Shown here: positions 14,001-25,129 of the stretch, piece by piece | Layout of the letters: the number at the start of each line of letters is the position of its first letter | How positions within the stretch are numbered: the first letter of the stretch is position 1 | Assembly: GCA_023614405.1 (NCBI GenBank) | Contig: CM042694.1 | Location: 131,197,711-131,261,710 of the forward strand | Direction of reading: 5' to 3' | From: Avena insularis | Lineage: Eukaryota; Streptophyta; Magnoliopsida; Poales; Poaceae | Length of the DNA: 64,000 nucleotides | Position numbers and translations under genes: made by a program | The notes under the pieces: generated by a model | Told to the model about the DNA's origin: nothing | Seen by the model: the letters and a program-made list of their open reading frames with translations, nothing else | Databases searched by the model: none

Positions 14001-15354
14001 GATTATGCTCTTCAAGTGAACCAAGATCGTTTGTTATCTGTTTGTCCAAGTCCTCTTAACCCAAACAGCAGCCGATATTTGTCGTATGGACTGGACCCAT
14101 CTTTCAGTGACCCACATTCACCAGATATCAGACGGCCAACTGATTCCGTACTACCAAAGGTCTATGACCCATATTCACAGGATATCAGATGCCCAACTGA
14201 TTCCTTACTACCAAAGATCTGTAACCCATATTCACCAGATATCAGACACCCAACTGATTCCTTACTACCAAAGGTCTAATGCTATAACTACTACCCCCTT
14301 GATACCTAGTTAGGTTGTAACATCTTACATCAGGCTCCTACAGAGTTTGCTCTTACAGACTGTTTTGTCTTTCAGATTACACAGACAATGCAGATCCCGT
14401 TGCCACTAGCCGAAGAGATAATTGGTGTTCGAGGACAAACCATTGCTAATATACGTTCTGTCAGTGGTGCTGTGGTTGTTCTTGAGGAAACTGCAGGTTA
14501 TTTGGATGAGGTTCTAGTTATGGTTGAAGGCAGTTCTTCACAAGTTCAGACCGCGCATCGACTTATTCAGGTTAATTACTTACGTTCTGATGAATCCTAC
14601 TCTTGCATCCAGTCACTGAATCAAATTAAGATGCCATCTGATTATCTTGTGCTTTCAGCGACAACTTCAATGTAGTTTATACAAGGTTTCAGATTTCAGA
14701 CAAATCTTTAGATATATAACTGTTGCATTCATCATAAAGTTCTCTTATGCTTTGTTTGGGTGTATGTATATTCAACCTTTGGAACTGAATTGAAGTGGGG
14801 GATACCAATACTAAGCTGGAAATGAATTGGATGTATATATTAGACTGATATATTATATTAGGAGGGAAAGGCGTATGCAACTAATGGTTCTCTGTTCTGG
14901 TAGTTCTAGCTGTTAGTTTCTGTACTGCAGAACTGAACTCTGTTTAGTTTTCTTTCAATGAAATCACATCCCTGTTATTCTAAAAAATGCTAGTTGCTCC
15001 TTCTGTCATTTTTTGTTCGTTTGTTGACTCTTGGCAATTCGGACCCTTTCATAGCTGGTCTGTAGGCTCCAGCAGCTTGCTAGAGTACCTGCCCAGCACC
15101 TGATAACTTAACCGTGTAAAACCAAACCGGATAACACTTTACACAACACAACCCTTTTGCAGGATATCCTATTGGGCAACAGAGAACCTCCACCACCCAG
15201 GAGCAGCTACAGCAACCCTGACACTGGCCTGAGGCCGCTGTTCACTGGGCACCATGTTCCAGCAAGCCTGGAGTACGTGCCATTTCTGTACCGCGAGTAC
15301 CAGTCGTCCAGCAACCTCCGGGAACACTCTGACTACTACACATACAGGCTGTAG
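11086..15354 (+). CDS. Triple KH-domain RNA-binding protein (FLK/PEPPER type)
   Basis: Six exons fit with GT-AG borders and continuous phase: 11086-11520, 12492-12747, 13696-13844, 13947-14273, 14376-14570 and 15163-15354, giving about 517 aa. The N-terminus is acidic (Glu run near residues 17-29) and proline-rich. KH1 begins near residue 98 with its GRGG loop at 115-118 and crosses the first intron; KH2 starts near 193 with GKQG at 208-211 and continues into exon 3. Exon 4 encodes a spacer with a 19-residue repeat. KH3 is in exon 5 with GVRG at 406-409. Three KH domains spaced this way are typical of plant nuclear proteins such as Arabidopsis FLK and PEPPER, which bind RNA and influence flowering time and floral development through FLC; that role is family knowledge and may not carry over to grasses. 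The C-terminus is short and Tyr/Ser-rich. Exon borders are my prediction. Confidence 0.88.
11133..11171 (+). repeat. GAG microsatellite coding a Glu run
   Basis: A run of GAG/GAA codons in exon 1 of the KH gene encodes about 14 glutamates within a longer acidic segment. Such runs vary in length between alleles. It lies outside the KH domains. Confidence 0.8.
14109..14279 (+). repeat. Three 57-bp tandem repeats in KH exon 4
   Basis: Units at 14109-14165, 14166-14222 and 14223-14279 encode the pattern D/N-P-(H/Y)-S-x-D-I-R-x-P-T-D-S-x-L-P-K-(V/I), 19 residues each, starting at residue 335. Each unit ends with CCAAAG followed by (G/A)TCT. In the third unit the exon is predicted to end at this AAG|GTCTAA, so the splice donor is part of the repeat; unit 1 has the same AAG|GTCT. 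Read through, unit 3 ends in an in-frame TAA at 14277-14279. Confidence 0.85.
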
Positions 15355-16543
15355 CACGCAATGCCGAGTAACTAATCGCGCGCACTTGGACCGGGAAATG
15401 CGCAACCCTTGCTGGCTGGCCTTGCCTGATGAGGAAGGATGGATGACACTGCTGCTGCGATCTGACACCCGAAGAATTCATTGCCTGAACTAGTTTTTTT
15501 GTATATTCGCTGCTGTCTAGAGAAAGGGGAGTCTATACTTTGTTGTGCCAGGAGTTGTAGAATGGACGGTGGATGTGTCCCTGCGGTAACGACGTGCTTT
15601 TGATGGTACATTATGGACTGGTAGTGCTAGTTAGTACTACTACGTACTACGTATTTTTACATTCGCCTGAGTTGCATAGCGAGAACAGTCACGTTGGAGC
15701 TTGTTGAAGCCACAGCTGGTTAAGTCTAGTGGATTACTATGATCCAGCTATTCAGCCGTTTTTTTGTCTATACTCTGTCTTTTTTCCCAAAGCAATCCCC
15801 AACAAGGGACTGAATTATACAACGGAACCAGCATCCAGTGTGCAGAAGGTAAAACTAGAAAAAGGAAAAGGTCCATCGCCGGCCTTTTGTCTAACTCTGT
15901 TGTTTTTTTAACGGGAAGTGTCCTAAAATGTGGTGGTTACATTTTACATAAAGGACCTCCACAAAAAAGGAAAAAATAACTTGGTCCAGAGTTCTTCCAA
16001 GAAAGACCTTACTAAGATTTGTAAAAAGCAATTGAGTCCTTAGTCTTCTCCACCACTGCTTGCGCTGGAACCCCAAAGCACGATGACCTTGCTCAGCATC
16101 GGGGACGAGACCACTTGGTTTGAGAAAGGTGTGCACCACTGCGTTGAGGAAGAAGGGCCTCCACTGAAGGAGGTTACCGACGCACAAGCGCATGAGCTGC
16201 ACTGTCATGTGGAGTGGCCACCATCTCGACCGAAGATCACACCAGCCAAACCTTGTTTCCATGTAGGGACTCCATGGGTCAACAGCTCCAAACTTCCCCA
16301 GCGATCTAGATCCTACCGGCCTCTCCTTCGTCCCGCCACCACGACAACTCTCCAGAAAAGCACTGACTAGATCCTCCACCGACCGCGGGCTTATTCAACA
16401 GGAGGGAAACGAGCTTACCTCCCTCCGTCTTCAGCTTCGACCTCCGAAGCACCACGGTGAGGAGCAGCACCACCAGCCACTTGAAGCAGCCCGAGTGCTT
16501 CAGTAGCCATCTCCCAGACAAGCATGATGCCAAACCCCACCTA
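15355..16543. other. KH gene 3' UTR, then repeat-like sequence
   Basis: About 350 bases after the stop are likely 3' UTR. From about 15880 ('gttgttttttta') to 16543 there is a repeat-like stretch with a poly-T start, a purine run (15960-15980) and moderately GC-rich sequence from 16040 on. The minus strand has an open frame at 15891-16379, but I recognise no domain in it; the layout resembles the 3' part of a reverse-oriented non-LTR retroposon. It is broken by the Copia insertion at 16549 and appears to continue at 24727. Confidence 0.35.
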
Positions 16544-16548
16544 AGGGA
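16544..16548. repeat. Target site duplication AGGGA, left copy
   Basis: AGGGA at 16544-16548 directly precedes the LTR start TGATGGG; the same five bases follow the other LTR at 24722-24726. This marks the Copia insertion. Confidence 0.9.
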
Positions 16549-17856
16549 TGATGGGTTCGTAGCATGGAAAACAAAAATTTTCTACCGCAAGAACGAACAA
16601 AACCCAGATCTAATCTAGATAAAAGCCAAGATCTAATCTATTAGACAAGTGCAACGAGATAGATCTGTACTAACCCTTGTAGTTTCCAAAGCCTTGTTCG
16701 AGATCGGATCTCGTGGTTGATGTAGTCGATCACTTGCCGATCTCAAGATCGAGTAGACGATCCTTCCGGCCGCTGCTCCGGCAGCTTCCAGAGACGGTCA
16801 CACGTCTGAGTCGGCGACATTCCTCTCCCTGCTCCAAATGACAATGGAGGTAGTAGATCTTCTCCACGCAATCCCAGCAGCACGACGGCGTGGTGGTGGT
16901 GGTGGAGTAGAGAATTCTGCAGGGCTTCGCCTAAGCCGGAGCAGATGGAAGGAGGAAGAGAGAGGCGGCTAGGGTTTTGAGTGGGAAGGGCCAAAGGGGG
17001 GTGGCGCCTCCACCCCTCTATATATAGAGGGAGGGGTGTGGCCTAGGGTTCCCACCCCTAGGCCCACCCCTTAGGGTCAAGATTAGGGAGCTTGGGAGAG
17101 TCCTTCCCCAAGTTTCCCCTTTAAACTCCCCTTATCTTATCTTATCTTATCTTATCTCGGTTTTCAAATAAATCCCAAGATATCTTCTAGAACCTTCCGG
17201 AACATTCCGAAACCTTCTAGAATCCCCATACAAACACTCTGGAACATTTCCTAACTTAGAAAATGATCCCCATTATATGAATCTTATTCTCAGAGCATAT
17301 CTATCCGTCATATGGATGGACAAATCCACCGAGAGGGCCCAGAGCATATCTATCCGTCATATGGATGGACAAATCCCAATCTTGGTCCATGCGCTTCAAC
17401 ACATACTTTCAGAATACCCAATGATACCTTTATAACCACCCGATTTAAGTGGTGTTTGATGTCATCAAAGTACCCATCCGGTGATGGTGATTAACACAAC
17501 CTCATGGTCGAAGGATTAGGTTACTATGTATCGAAAGCTTATAGCAATGTGAACTTAATGACTTGATCTTATGCTACGCTTACTATGGGTGTGTGTGTCC
17601 ATTACATCATTCTCCTAATGATACAACCTTGTTATTAATGACATCCAATGTCCATGATCAGGAAACCATGATCATCAATTAATCAACAAGCTAGTTTAAC
17701 AAGAAGCTTACTAGGGACTCTTTTATGTTTACAAAACACACATGTATTAGTGTTTCCTTATAATACAATTACAGCATGGGATGCAAACTTTCATCATAAA
17801 CACAAAGATATAATAATAGCCACTTTTATTATTGCCTCTTGGGCATATCTCCAACA
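16549..17856 (-). mobile_element. Copia 3' LTR with internal deletion
   Basis: This is 1308 bp, against 1689 bp for the partner LTR. Compared with 23033-24721 it lacks the interval matching about 23773-24188, and the junction holds a 37-bp copy (17291-17327) of sequence found again at 17340-17376. Ends are TGATGGG and CTCCAACA. A TATA-like 'ctatatatagaggg' lies at about 17018-17031 on the plus strand as written. Confidence 0.9.
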
Positions 17857-17868
17857 GTCTCCCACTTG
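17857..17868 (-). other. Polypurine tract (minus strand)
   Basis: The complement reads CAAGTGGGAGAC next to the LTR, identical to the tract at 7249-7260. It is the plus-strand DNA priming site of the element. Confidence 0.8.
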
Positions 17869-17889
17869 CACTAGAGTCAATAATCTAGA

Positions 17890-18342
17890 TTACATGGTAA
17901 TATACCTAACACCCATGGCGTTCTGGTGTTGGTCATGCTTTGCTCTAGGGAGAGGTTTAGTCAACGGATCTGCCACATTCAGATCAGTGTGTACTTTGCA
18001 AATCTTTATGTCACCATCTCGGACATACTCGCGAATAGCATGGAAACGTAGCTTGATGTGCTTCAGCTTGCTATGTGACCTTGGCTCCTGTGCATTAGCT
18101 ATGGCACCTGTGTTGTCACAGTAGATGGCCATCGGGTCCAACGCACTAGGAACCACGCCAAGTTTAGTAATGAACTCCTTCATCCATATGGCTTCTTGTG
18201 CAGCCTCCGAAGCAGCTATGTATTCCGATTTAGTTGAAGATTTCGCCACAACGCTTTGCTTGGCACTCCTCCAGCTCACTGCAGCACCATTCAAAATAAA
18301 TACGATCCGGTGTGACTTCGAGTCATCGGATCGGTGTTCCAA
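17890..18342 (-). pseudogene. Copia RNase H domain
   Basis: The frame reads the RNase H end of Copia pol: AVSWRSAKQSVVAKSSTKSE, followed by YIAASEAAQEAIWMKEF, then IYCDNTGAIANAQEP and the C-terminal HTDLNVADPLTKPL. The catalytic-type Glu (in KSEY) and Asp (in YCDN) are visible. It is separated from the RT frame (18417-20072) by a frameshift near 18350-18415, so it would not be joined to RT in translation. Best taken as the 3' end of the same decayed pol gene. Confidence 0.9.
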
Positions 18343-18416
18343 CTAGCATCGGTGTAGCTACAACAAGTGTTCATCACCTCCATAAGAAAGAACCATATCC
18401 TTAGTCCTATTCGTAC

Positions 18417-20072
18417 TTAAGGATATTCTTGACCATTGTCCAAAGGCTCCATTCCAGGATCACTTTGATATCTACTAGTCAAACTAACAGCATGTGCTAT
18501 ATCCGGTCTTGTACACAACATGGCATACATGATAGAACCTATGGCTGAGGCATAGGAAACATTATTCATCTTCTCTCTATCTTCTGCCGTAGCTGGACTT
18601 TGAGTCTTACTCAAGGTCTTACCTGACAACATGGGCACGAACCCTTTCCTGCTCTCTTCCATTCTAAACTTCTTTAGAACTTTGTCCAAGTATGTACTTT
18701 GTGAAAGCGCTAGTAGGCGTCTTGATCTATCTCTATAAATCTTGATGCCTAGAATATATGCCGCTTCGCCAAGATCCTTCATTGAAAAACTATTATTCAA
18801 ATAGGCTTTGACGCTATTAAGAAGTTCTATGTCATTCCCAATCAACAATATGTCATCTACATATAGTACTAGGAATGCTACAGAGCTCCCACTCACTTTC
18901 TTGTAAATACAAGCTTCTCCATAAGTTTGTATAAATCCAAATTTTTTGATTACTTTATCAAAACGTTGATTCCAACTCCGGGATGCTTGCTTCAGTCCAT
19001 AAATGAAGCGCTGAAGTTTGCCTACCTTGTCAGCATCACTAGGATCGACAAAACCCTTGGGTTGTACCATGTACAACTCTTCCTCAATGTCACCATTAAG
19101 GAACGCCGTTTTGACATCCATCTGCCATATCTCATAATCGAAATATGCAGCAATTGCTAACAAAATCCTCACAGACTTTAGCTTCGCTACTGGTGAGAAA
19201 GTCTCATCATAGTCAACACCTTGAATTTGTCGGAACCCTTTCGCGACAAGTCGAGCTTTATAGACAGTAACATTACCATCAGCATCTGTTTTTCTTGTGA
19301 AAATCCATTTGTTCTTGACAGCCTTATGGCCATTCGGTAAGTCCACCAAAGTCCATACTTGGTTTTCGTACATGGATCCCATTTCGGATTTCATGGCTTC
19401 TAGCCATTTGTCGAAATCTGGGCTCACCATAGCTTCTTCATACGTCGCAGGGTCATTAGTGTTGTCCACCAACATGACGTTCAAGGCAGAGTCATACCAC
19501 TCAGGAGTGGTACGAACCCTCGTTGACCTGCGAGGTTCAGCAGGAACTTCGTTCGAAGTTTCATGATCACCATCATTAGCTTCCTCTCCAGTTGGTGCAG
19601 GCGACACAAAAACATCTTCCGGTGCTGCGCTACTCTCAACCCCGAGAGAAGGTTCAATAACCTCGTCGAGTTCTACTTTCCTTCCTGTCACTTCTTTCGA
19701 GAGAAACTCCTTCTCAAGAAAGGATCCATTCTTGGCAACGAAAACTTTGCCTTTGAATCTATGATAGAAGGTATACCCAATTGTTTCTTTAGGGTATCCT
19801 ATGAAGACGCATTTCTCCGCTTTGGGTTCTAGCTTATCAGGTTGTAACTTCTTTACATACGCTTCGCAACCCCAAACTTTAAGGAACGACAACTTGGGTT
19901 TCTTTCCAAACCACAATTCGTATGGTGTCGTCTCAACGGATTTAGATGGTGCCCTATTTAAAGTGAATGCGGCTGTCTCTAATGCATAGCCCCAAAACGA
20001 TAGTGGTAAATCTGTAAGAGACATCATAGACCGAACCATATCTAAGAGAGTTCGATTACGATGTTCGGACAC
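18417..20072 (-). pseudogene. Copia integrase C-terminus plus reverse transcriptase
   Basis: A 551-codon frame. It opens at the third acidic integrase residue (SEHRNRTLLDMVRSMM), then the integrase C-terminal part (TPYELWFGKKPKLSFLKVWG, VFIGYPKET), a variable linker, and the full RT domain: NKWIFTRKTDADGN, ARLVAKGF, QMDVKTAFLNGDIEEELYM, FIYGLKQASRSW, and the catalytic box LYVDDILLIG. It ends in the connection segment TRPDIAHAVSLTSRYQSDPG. This is the longest open frame in the window, which supports a young insertion. It lacks the first part of integrase, which is in another frame at 20150-20785, so the element is not autonomous as it stands. Confidence 0.93.
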
Positions 20073-20149
20073 ACCATTCTGTTGTGGTGTTCCCCGGTGT
20101 CAATCGCGAAAGTATTCCACATTTTTTAAATGCATGCCAAACTCATAAC

Positions 20150-20785
20150 TTAGATATTCACCTCCATGGTCGAGCGAAACTTAATCTTCTTGTTACGATG
20201 ATTTTCCACTTCACTTTGAAATTCCTTAAACTTCTCGAAAGTTTCGGACTTATGTTTCATAAAGTAGACATACCCATATCTACTTAAGTCATCCGTGTAA
20301 GTGAGAACATAACGATATTCACCACGCGATGCTACACTCATTGGACCGCACACATCGGTATGTATTATTTCCAATAAGTCTGTAGCTCGCTCTATTATTT
20401 CAGAGAATGGAGTCTTAGTCATTTTTCCCATTAGACATGCTTCGCATCTTTCAAGTGATTCAAAATCAAGTGATTCAAGAAGTCCATCAGAATGGAGTTT
20501 CTTCATACGCTTCACTCCAATGTGACCAAGGCAGCGATTGCACATGTATGTAGAATTATCATTCAATTTTGTTCGTTTAGCATCTATGTTGTGAACATGT
20601 GTATCACTACTATCGAGATTCAGTAAGAATAAACCATTCATCTCAGGTGCATTACCATAAAAGATATTACTCATATAAATCGAACAACCTTTATTCTCGG
20701 ACTTAAAAGAGTAACCGTCTCGCAATAAACAAGATCCAGATATAATGTTCATGCTTAACGCAGGCACCAAATAACAATTATTCAA
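20150..20785 (-). pseudogene. Copia GAG-pre-integrase and integrase core
   Basis: The 211-aa frame carries the integrase zinc-binding region (LGHIGVKRMKKLHSDG, then RCEACLMGKMTK) and the first two catalytic acidic positions (EIIHTDVCGPM; LTYTDDLSRYGYVYFM). The third position lies in the next frame, after a frameshift in 20073-20149. It is contiguous with the protease/gag zone at 20830-21821. Confidence 0.9.
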
Positions 20786-20829
20786 ATTTAAAACTAATCC
20801 CGAAGGTAGATGTAGAGGAGCGTATCGGC

Positions 20830-21821
20830 GATCACATCAACCTTGGAGCCATTTCCAACGCCAAGATCGTCACCTCGTCTCTCGCCAGTCTTCGTTTATT
20901 CCGCAGCTCCTGTTTTGAGTTACAAATATGAGCAACCGAACCAGTATCAAATACCCAGGCACTACTACGATTACTAGTAAGATACACATCAATAACATGT
21001 ATATCGAATATACCTTTCTTCTTGATGTTGCCGTTCTTCAGATCTGCCAGGTACTTGGGGCAGTTGCGCTTCCAGTGACCAGCACCCTTGCAAGAGAAGC
21101 ATTCAGCCAGCTTAGGACCAACCTTGGCTTCTTAGCAAAGCGGCTTTCTTGCCGTCCTTCTTGAAGTTGCCCTTGTTCTTAGGCTTGCCCTGTTCTTGAA
21201 ATTGGTGGTCTTATTGACCATCAACACTTGGTGCTCCTTCTTGATCTCCACTTCAGCGTTTTCAGCATGGACGATAGTTCAGCAACGGCTTGTTCATGCA
21301 AAGGCATATTGTAGTTCATCACAAAGTTCTTATAACTCGGTGGCGTGATTGGAGGACACGGTGAATCCCTAACTCATTAGGAATCGTTATCCCCAACTCT
21401 TGGAGCTTGTTTATGCCCGGACATGGTGAGCACGTGCTGCTAACGAGCTTCCTCTTCCATCTTGCGTAAAGAACTTTTGGAGGCCTCATAGCTCTCCACT
21501 CGCGTGAGTCTTAAAATGAGCTTGAGCTCCTTAATGATCTCGAACGGGTCGTGGTGCTCAAAGCGCTCAAGCTCCGCTTCTAGACCGTGAGGATGGCACA
21601 TCGAATCGTGGAGTAATGATTTTTCCGAGTGGCGTAAACATTTTTACGTCATCGGTGGCAACTTCGCAAGTGGGTCACCTAGCGGTGCATCGAGCACATA
21701 GGTCATCCGACCAGCCCCGAGGACAATCTTCGCACCACGAGCCAAGCATGAAGTTGCTTCCATTCTTCTTAAGTTTTTCTTTCTCTAGGAACGCATTGAA
21801 ATTGATGGAGAGGTTCGCCAT
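20830..21821 (-). pseudogene. Copia gag and protease, frameshifted
   Basis: Gag probably starts at the ATG complementary to 21819-21821 (MANLSINFNAFLEKEK). Several frames must be joined to read on. The zinc knuckle CFSCKGAGHWKRNC lies at about 21050-21105 and the retropepsin motif SSAWVFDTGSVAHICNS at about 20915-20970. Gag packages the element RNA; the protease would cut the polyprotein. The many single-base indels between 21120 and 21700 show that gag decayed more than RT, or carries sequencing errors. Confidence 0.8.
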
Positions 21822-23014
21822 AATCTACAACAAATTTGCAAGTAGTTTAGACTAAGTTTATGATAAATTGAGTTCAACTTTAATTCTTAAATTAACTAGG
21901 TGAACTCCCACTCAAAACAACATCCCTCACATTGTCTTAGTGATTACACGAACCAAGTCCACTACACCAAGTCCGATCTTCACGAGAGAAGATGTAGTTT
22001 CATCGGCGAACAGTCTTCATGTTCATCATATTATTCATATGACTCGTGCTCTACCTTTCGGTATTCCGTGTTCCGAGACCATGTCTGTACATGCTAGGCT
22101 CATCAAGATTAACCTTAGTTTCCGCATGTGCAAATCTGGCTTGCATCCGTTGTATGCACACGTAGAATCTATCACACCCGATCATCACGAGATGCTTCAA
22201 AACGACGAGTCTTAGCAACGATGCCAACTAAGGATGAACACTTTTATTACTTGATATTTAGTGAGAGGGATCATCTTATAATGCTACCGTCGCGATCTAA
22301 GCAATACAAGATGCATAAAGGATTAACATCACAGGCAATTCATAATTAGTGTGATATGATATGGCCCTTTCTTCTTATGCCTTTGATCTCCATCTCCAAA
22401 GCACGGGCATGATCTCCATCATCACCAGCATTGCGTCAAGGTCAGTGGCGCCGCTTCATGGTTGTCCATCATCACAAGCAACTATTACAACTACTTGGAA
22501 TAAAGCTATTACAAGATGAATAGACACGCAAGTCTTAACAGAATTAAAGACAACCATTAGGCTCCTGCCAGTTGCCATATTACAACAAGGATCATTGCAT
22601 ACATCAAATATAATCACAATCACATGATGGCCATATCACATCACAAAACCCATGCAAAAACAAGTTAGACGCCTCTAATTTTCTTTGCAAGTTTTACGTG
22701 GTTTGGGGCTTTCGAATAAGAACGGATCTTACCTATGAAACTGAACCACAACGTTGATACAAGTGCTATCAAGTGCAAAGTGTAGATTGGATCTATACTA
22801 TGATGGGAGAGACAGACACCCGCAAAGCCACTTGTGCAAAGCAAGTTACACGTCAAGCGTGGAGCAAGTCTCATGTGCGATGACATGTAATGTTAGCCCG
22901 AGCCGCTTCATCCCACCATACCGCAAGATGCAAAGTACACATAGCAAAAGACGGCACGAGCACCAATGCCCACAACACCATTGTGTTCTACTCGTGCAAC
23001 AGATCTACGCATAG
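21822..23014 (-). other. Copia untranslated leader
   Basis: About 1.2 kb between the primer site and the gag start with no long frame on the coding strand. Its part at 21840-22260 is conserved with 1400-1750 of the other Copia element, which shows that the leader evolves slowly and is likely needed for RNA packaging or translation. Short plus-strand frames in it are not genes. Confidence 0.7.
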
Positions 23015-23031
23015 ACAAGGCTCTGATACCA
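23015..23031 (-). other. Primer-binding site, initiator tRNA-Met type
   Basis: The complement reads TGGTATCAGAGCC just inside the 5' LTR. This is the usual plant Copia primer site, complementary to the 3' end of initiator tRNA-Met. It fixes element orientation as minus. Confidence 0.88.
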
Positions 23032-23032
23032 C

Positions 23033-24721
23033 TGATGGGTTCGTAGCATGGAAAACAAAAATTTTCTACCGCAAGAACGAACAAAATCCAGATCTAATCT
23101 AGATAAAAGCCAAGATCTAATCTATTAGACAAGTGCAACGAGATAGATCTGTACTAATCCTTGTAGTTTCCAAAGCCTTGTTCGAGATCGGATCTCATGG
23201 TTGATGTAGTCGATCACTTGCCGATCTCAAGATCGAGTAGACGATCCTTCCGTTAAGTGCGCTTCCAGCTGGCAGACGGTCACATCGCGAGTCGAAGCAG
23301 ACCTTCCTCTCCTGCTCCAAATGAGCAATGAGGTAGTAGATCTTCCACGCAATCCCAAAGACAACTGTGGCGTGGTGGTGGTGGTGGAGAGAATCTGCAG
23401 GCTTCTAAGCCAGAGCAGATGGAAGGAGGAAGAGAGAGGCGGCTAGGGTTTTGAGTGGGAAGGGGCAAAGGGGGGTGGCGCCTCCACCCCTCTATATATA
23501 GAGGGAGGGGTGTGGCCTAGGGTTCCCACCCCTAGGCCCATCCCTTAGGGCCGGCGCACTAGGGAGCTTGGGGGGAGAGTCCTTCCCTCCCAAGTTTCCC
23601 CTTTAAACTCCCCTTATCTTATCTTATCTTATCTTATCTCGGTTTTCAAATAAATCCCAAGATATCTTCTAGAACCTTCCGGAACATTCCGAAACCTTCT
23701 AGAATCCCCATACAAACACTCTGGAACATTTTCTAACTTAGAAATGATCCCCATTATATGAATCTTATTCTCCGGACAATTCCGGATCTCCTCGTGATGT
23801 CCCGGATCCAATCCGAGACTCCGAACAATATTCGGTCTCCAACGCACATTCAATATCTACTTAAAACAACTTCGAACCTTAAGTGTGTCACCCTACGGTT
23901 CGTGAATATGTGGACATGATGAAGACACCTCTCCGATCAATAACCATCAGCGGGATCTGGAGATCCATAACGGCTCCCACATACTCAACGATGACTTCGT
24001 GATCGATAGAACCATTAACATACGAAACCAATTCCCTTTGTCACGCGATACTCTACTTATCCGAGGTTTGATCATTGGTATCTCCATACCTAGTTCTACC
24101 TTGTTACTGATAAGCACACTTTACTCGTTCCATGTTATGTCATCCCTTGTGACCTAGTCACATGCTTGCAAGCTAACTAGATGACATTCCACCGAGAGGG
24201 CCCAGAGCATATCTATCCGTCATATTGATGGACAAATCCCAATCTTGGTCCATGCGCTTCAACACATACTTTCAGAATACCCAATGATACCTTTATAACC
24301 ACCCAGTTACGAAGTGGTGTTTGATGTCATCAAAGTACCCATCCGGCGATGGTGATTAACACAACCTCATGGTCGAAGGATTAGGTTACTATGTATCGAA
24401 AGCTTATAGCAATGTGAACTTAATGACTTGATCTTATGCTACGCTTACTATGGGTGTGTGTGTCCATTACATCATTCTCCTAATGATACAACCTTGTTAT
24501 TAATGACATCCAATGTCCATGATCAGGAAACCATGATCATCAATTAATCAATAAGCTAGTTTAACAAGAGGCTTACTAGGGACTCTTTTATGTTTACAAA
24601 ACACACATGTATTAGTGTTTCCTTATAATACTATTACAACATAGGATGCAAACTTTCATCATAAACACAAAGATATAATAATAACCACTTTTATTATTGC
24701 CTCTTGGGCATATCTCCAACA
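23033..24721 (-). mobile_element. Copia 5' LTR, full length
   Basis: A 1689-bp LTR with ends TGATGGG and CTCCAACA, flanked on the right by the target duplication AGGGA. It is the undeleted partner of 16549-17856 and shows what was lost there (about 23773-24188). The GC-rich part at 23240-23560 carries 'ctatatatagaggg', the likely LTR promoter zone. Confidence 0.92.
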
Positions 24722-24726
24722 AGGGA
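24722..24726. repeat. Target site duplication AGGGA, right copy
   Basis: Identical to 16544-16548. Removing the element and one copy would rejoin 16543 to 24722. Confidence 0.9.
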
Positions 24727-25129
24727 GACACCACTCTAAACCAAAACCTAAGCCTACTTCTATACAAAGGGACCTGGCCGCGTTTCCTATGCTCGCTCGC
24801 GATAGCGGAGGAGTTAGAGGAGCCGGGCAGGGAGGAACATGCACGACTCTCAAAGGGGCGAGAGGGGTGTGTGTGTGGGGGGGGGGGGGAATCTATATAC
24901 TCTGTTTTAAATAATGAACATTTGTCAACACAGTTCAATAATTGTAGACTTAGCCTACATCATTGAAGAAATGTTGAAACACTGCCATGAAAAATTAATG
25001 CTTATGAGCTCCATGTAGCAATTCCCCTACCTTTTATCACTGAATGACAGAGCACACATATTGTGCACCCAAGATCGAAAGCATCCCCTAAAAGTCCATG
25101 AAAAAATCAACAACGACCGAGTCAGACCA
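24727..25129. other. Continuation of the interrupted repeat-like sequence
   Basis: This would follow 16548 directly before the Copia insertion. It has a G run near 24878-24889 and no convincing ORF. The border with the LINE to the right is not sharp. Confidence 0.35.

Larger units (their letters stand above)
16549..24721 (-). mobile_element. Near-complete Ty1/copia element, minus strand
   Basis: Two LTRs (16549-17856 and 23033-24721) bound an interior holding, in minus-strand order, a primer site, leader, gag, protease, integrase, RT, RNase H and polypurine tract. The target duplication AGGGA is on both sides. The LTRs differ little outside one 0.4-kb rearrangement and a variable GC-rich patch (16760-16940 against 23240-23410), so insertion is fairly recent, but several frameshifts leave no complete polyprotein. 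Domain order protease-integrase-RT-RNase H defines Ty1/copia. The LTR style fits the Angela/BARE-like Triticeae group; I do not name a family. Confidence 0.92.

Noticed and set aside
15891..16379. 162-codon minus-strand ORF
   Set aside because: No recognisable domain, no splice or start context, and the sequence looks like a reverse-oriented retroposon end.
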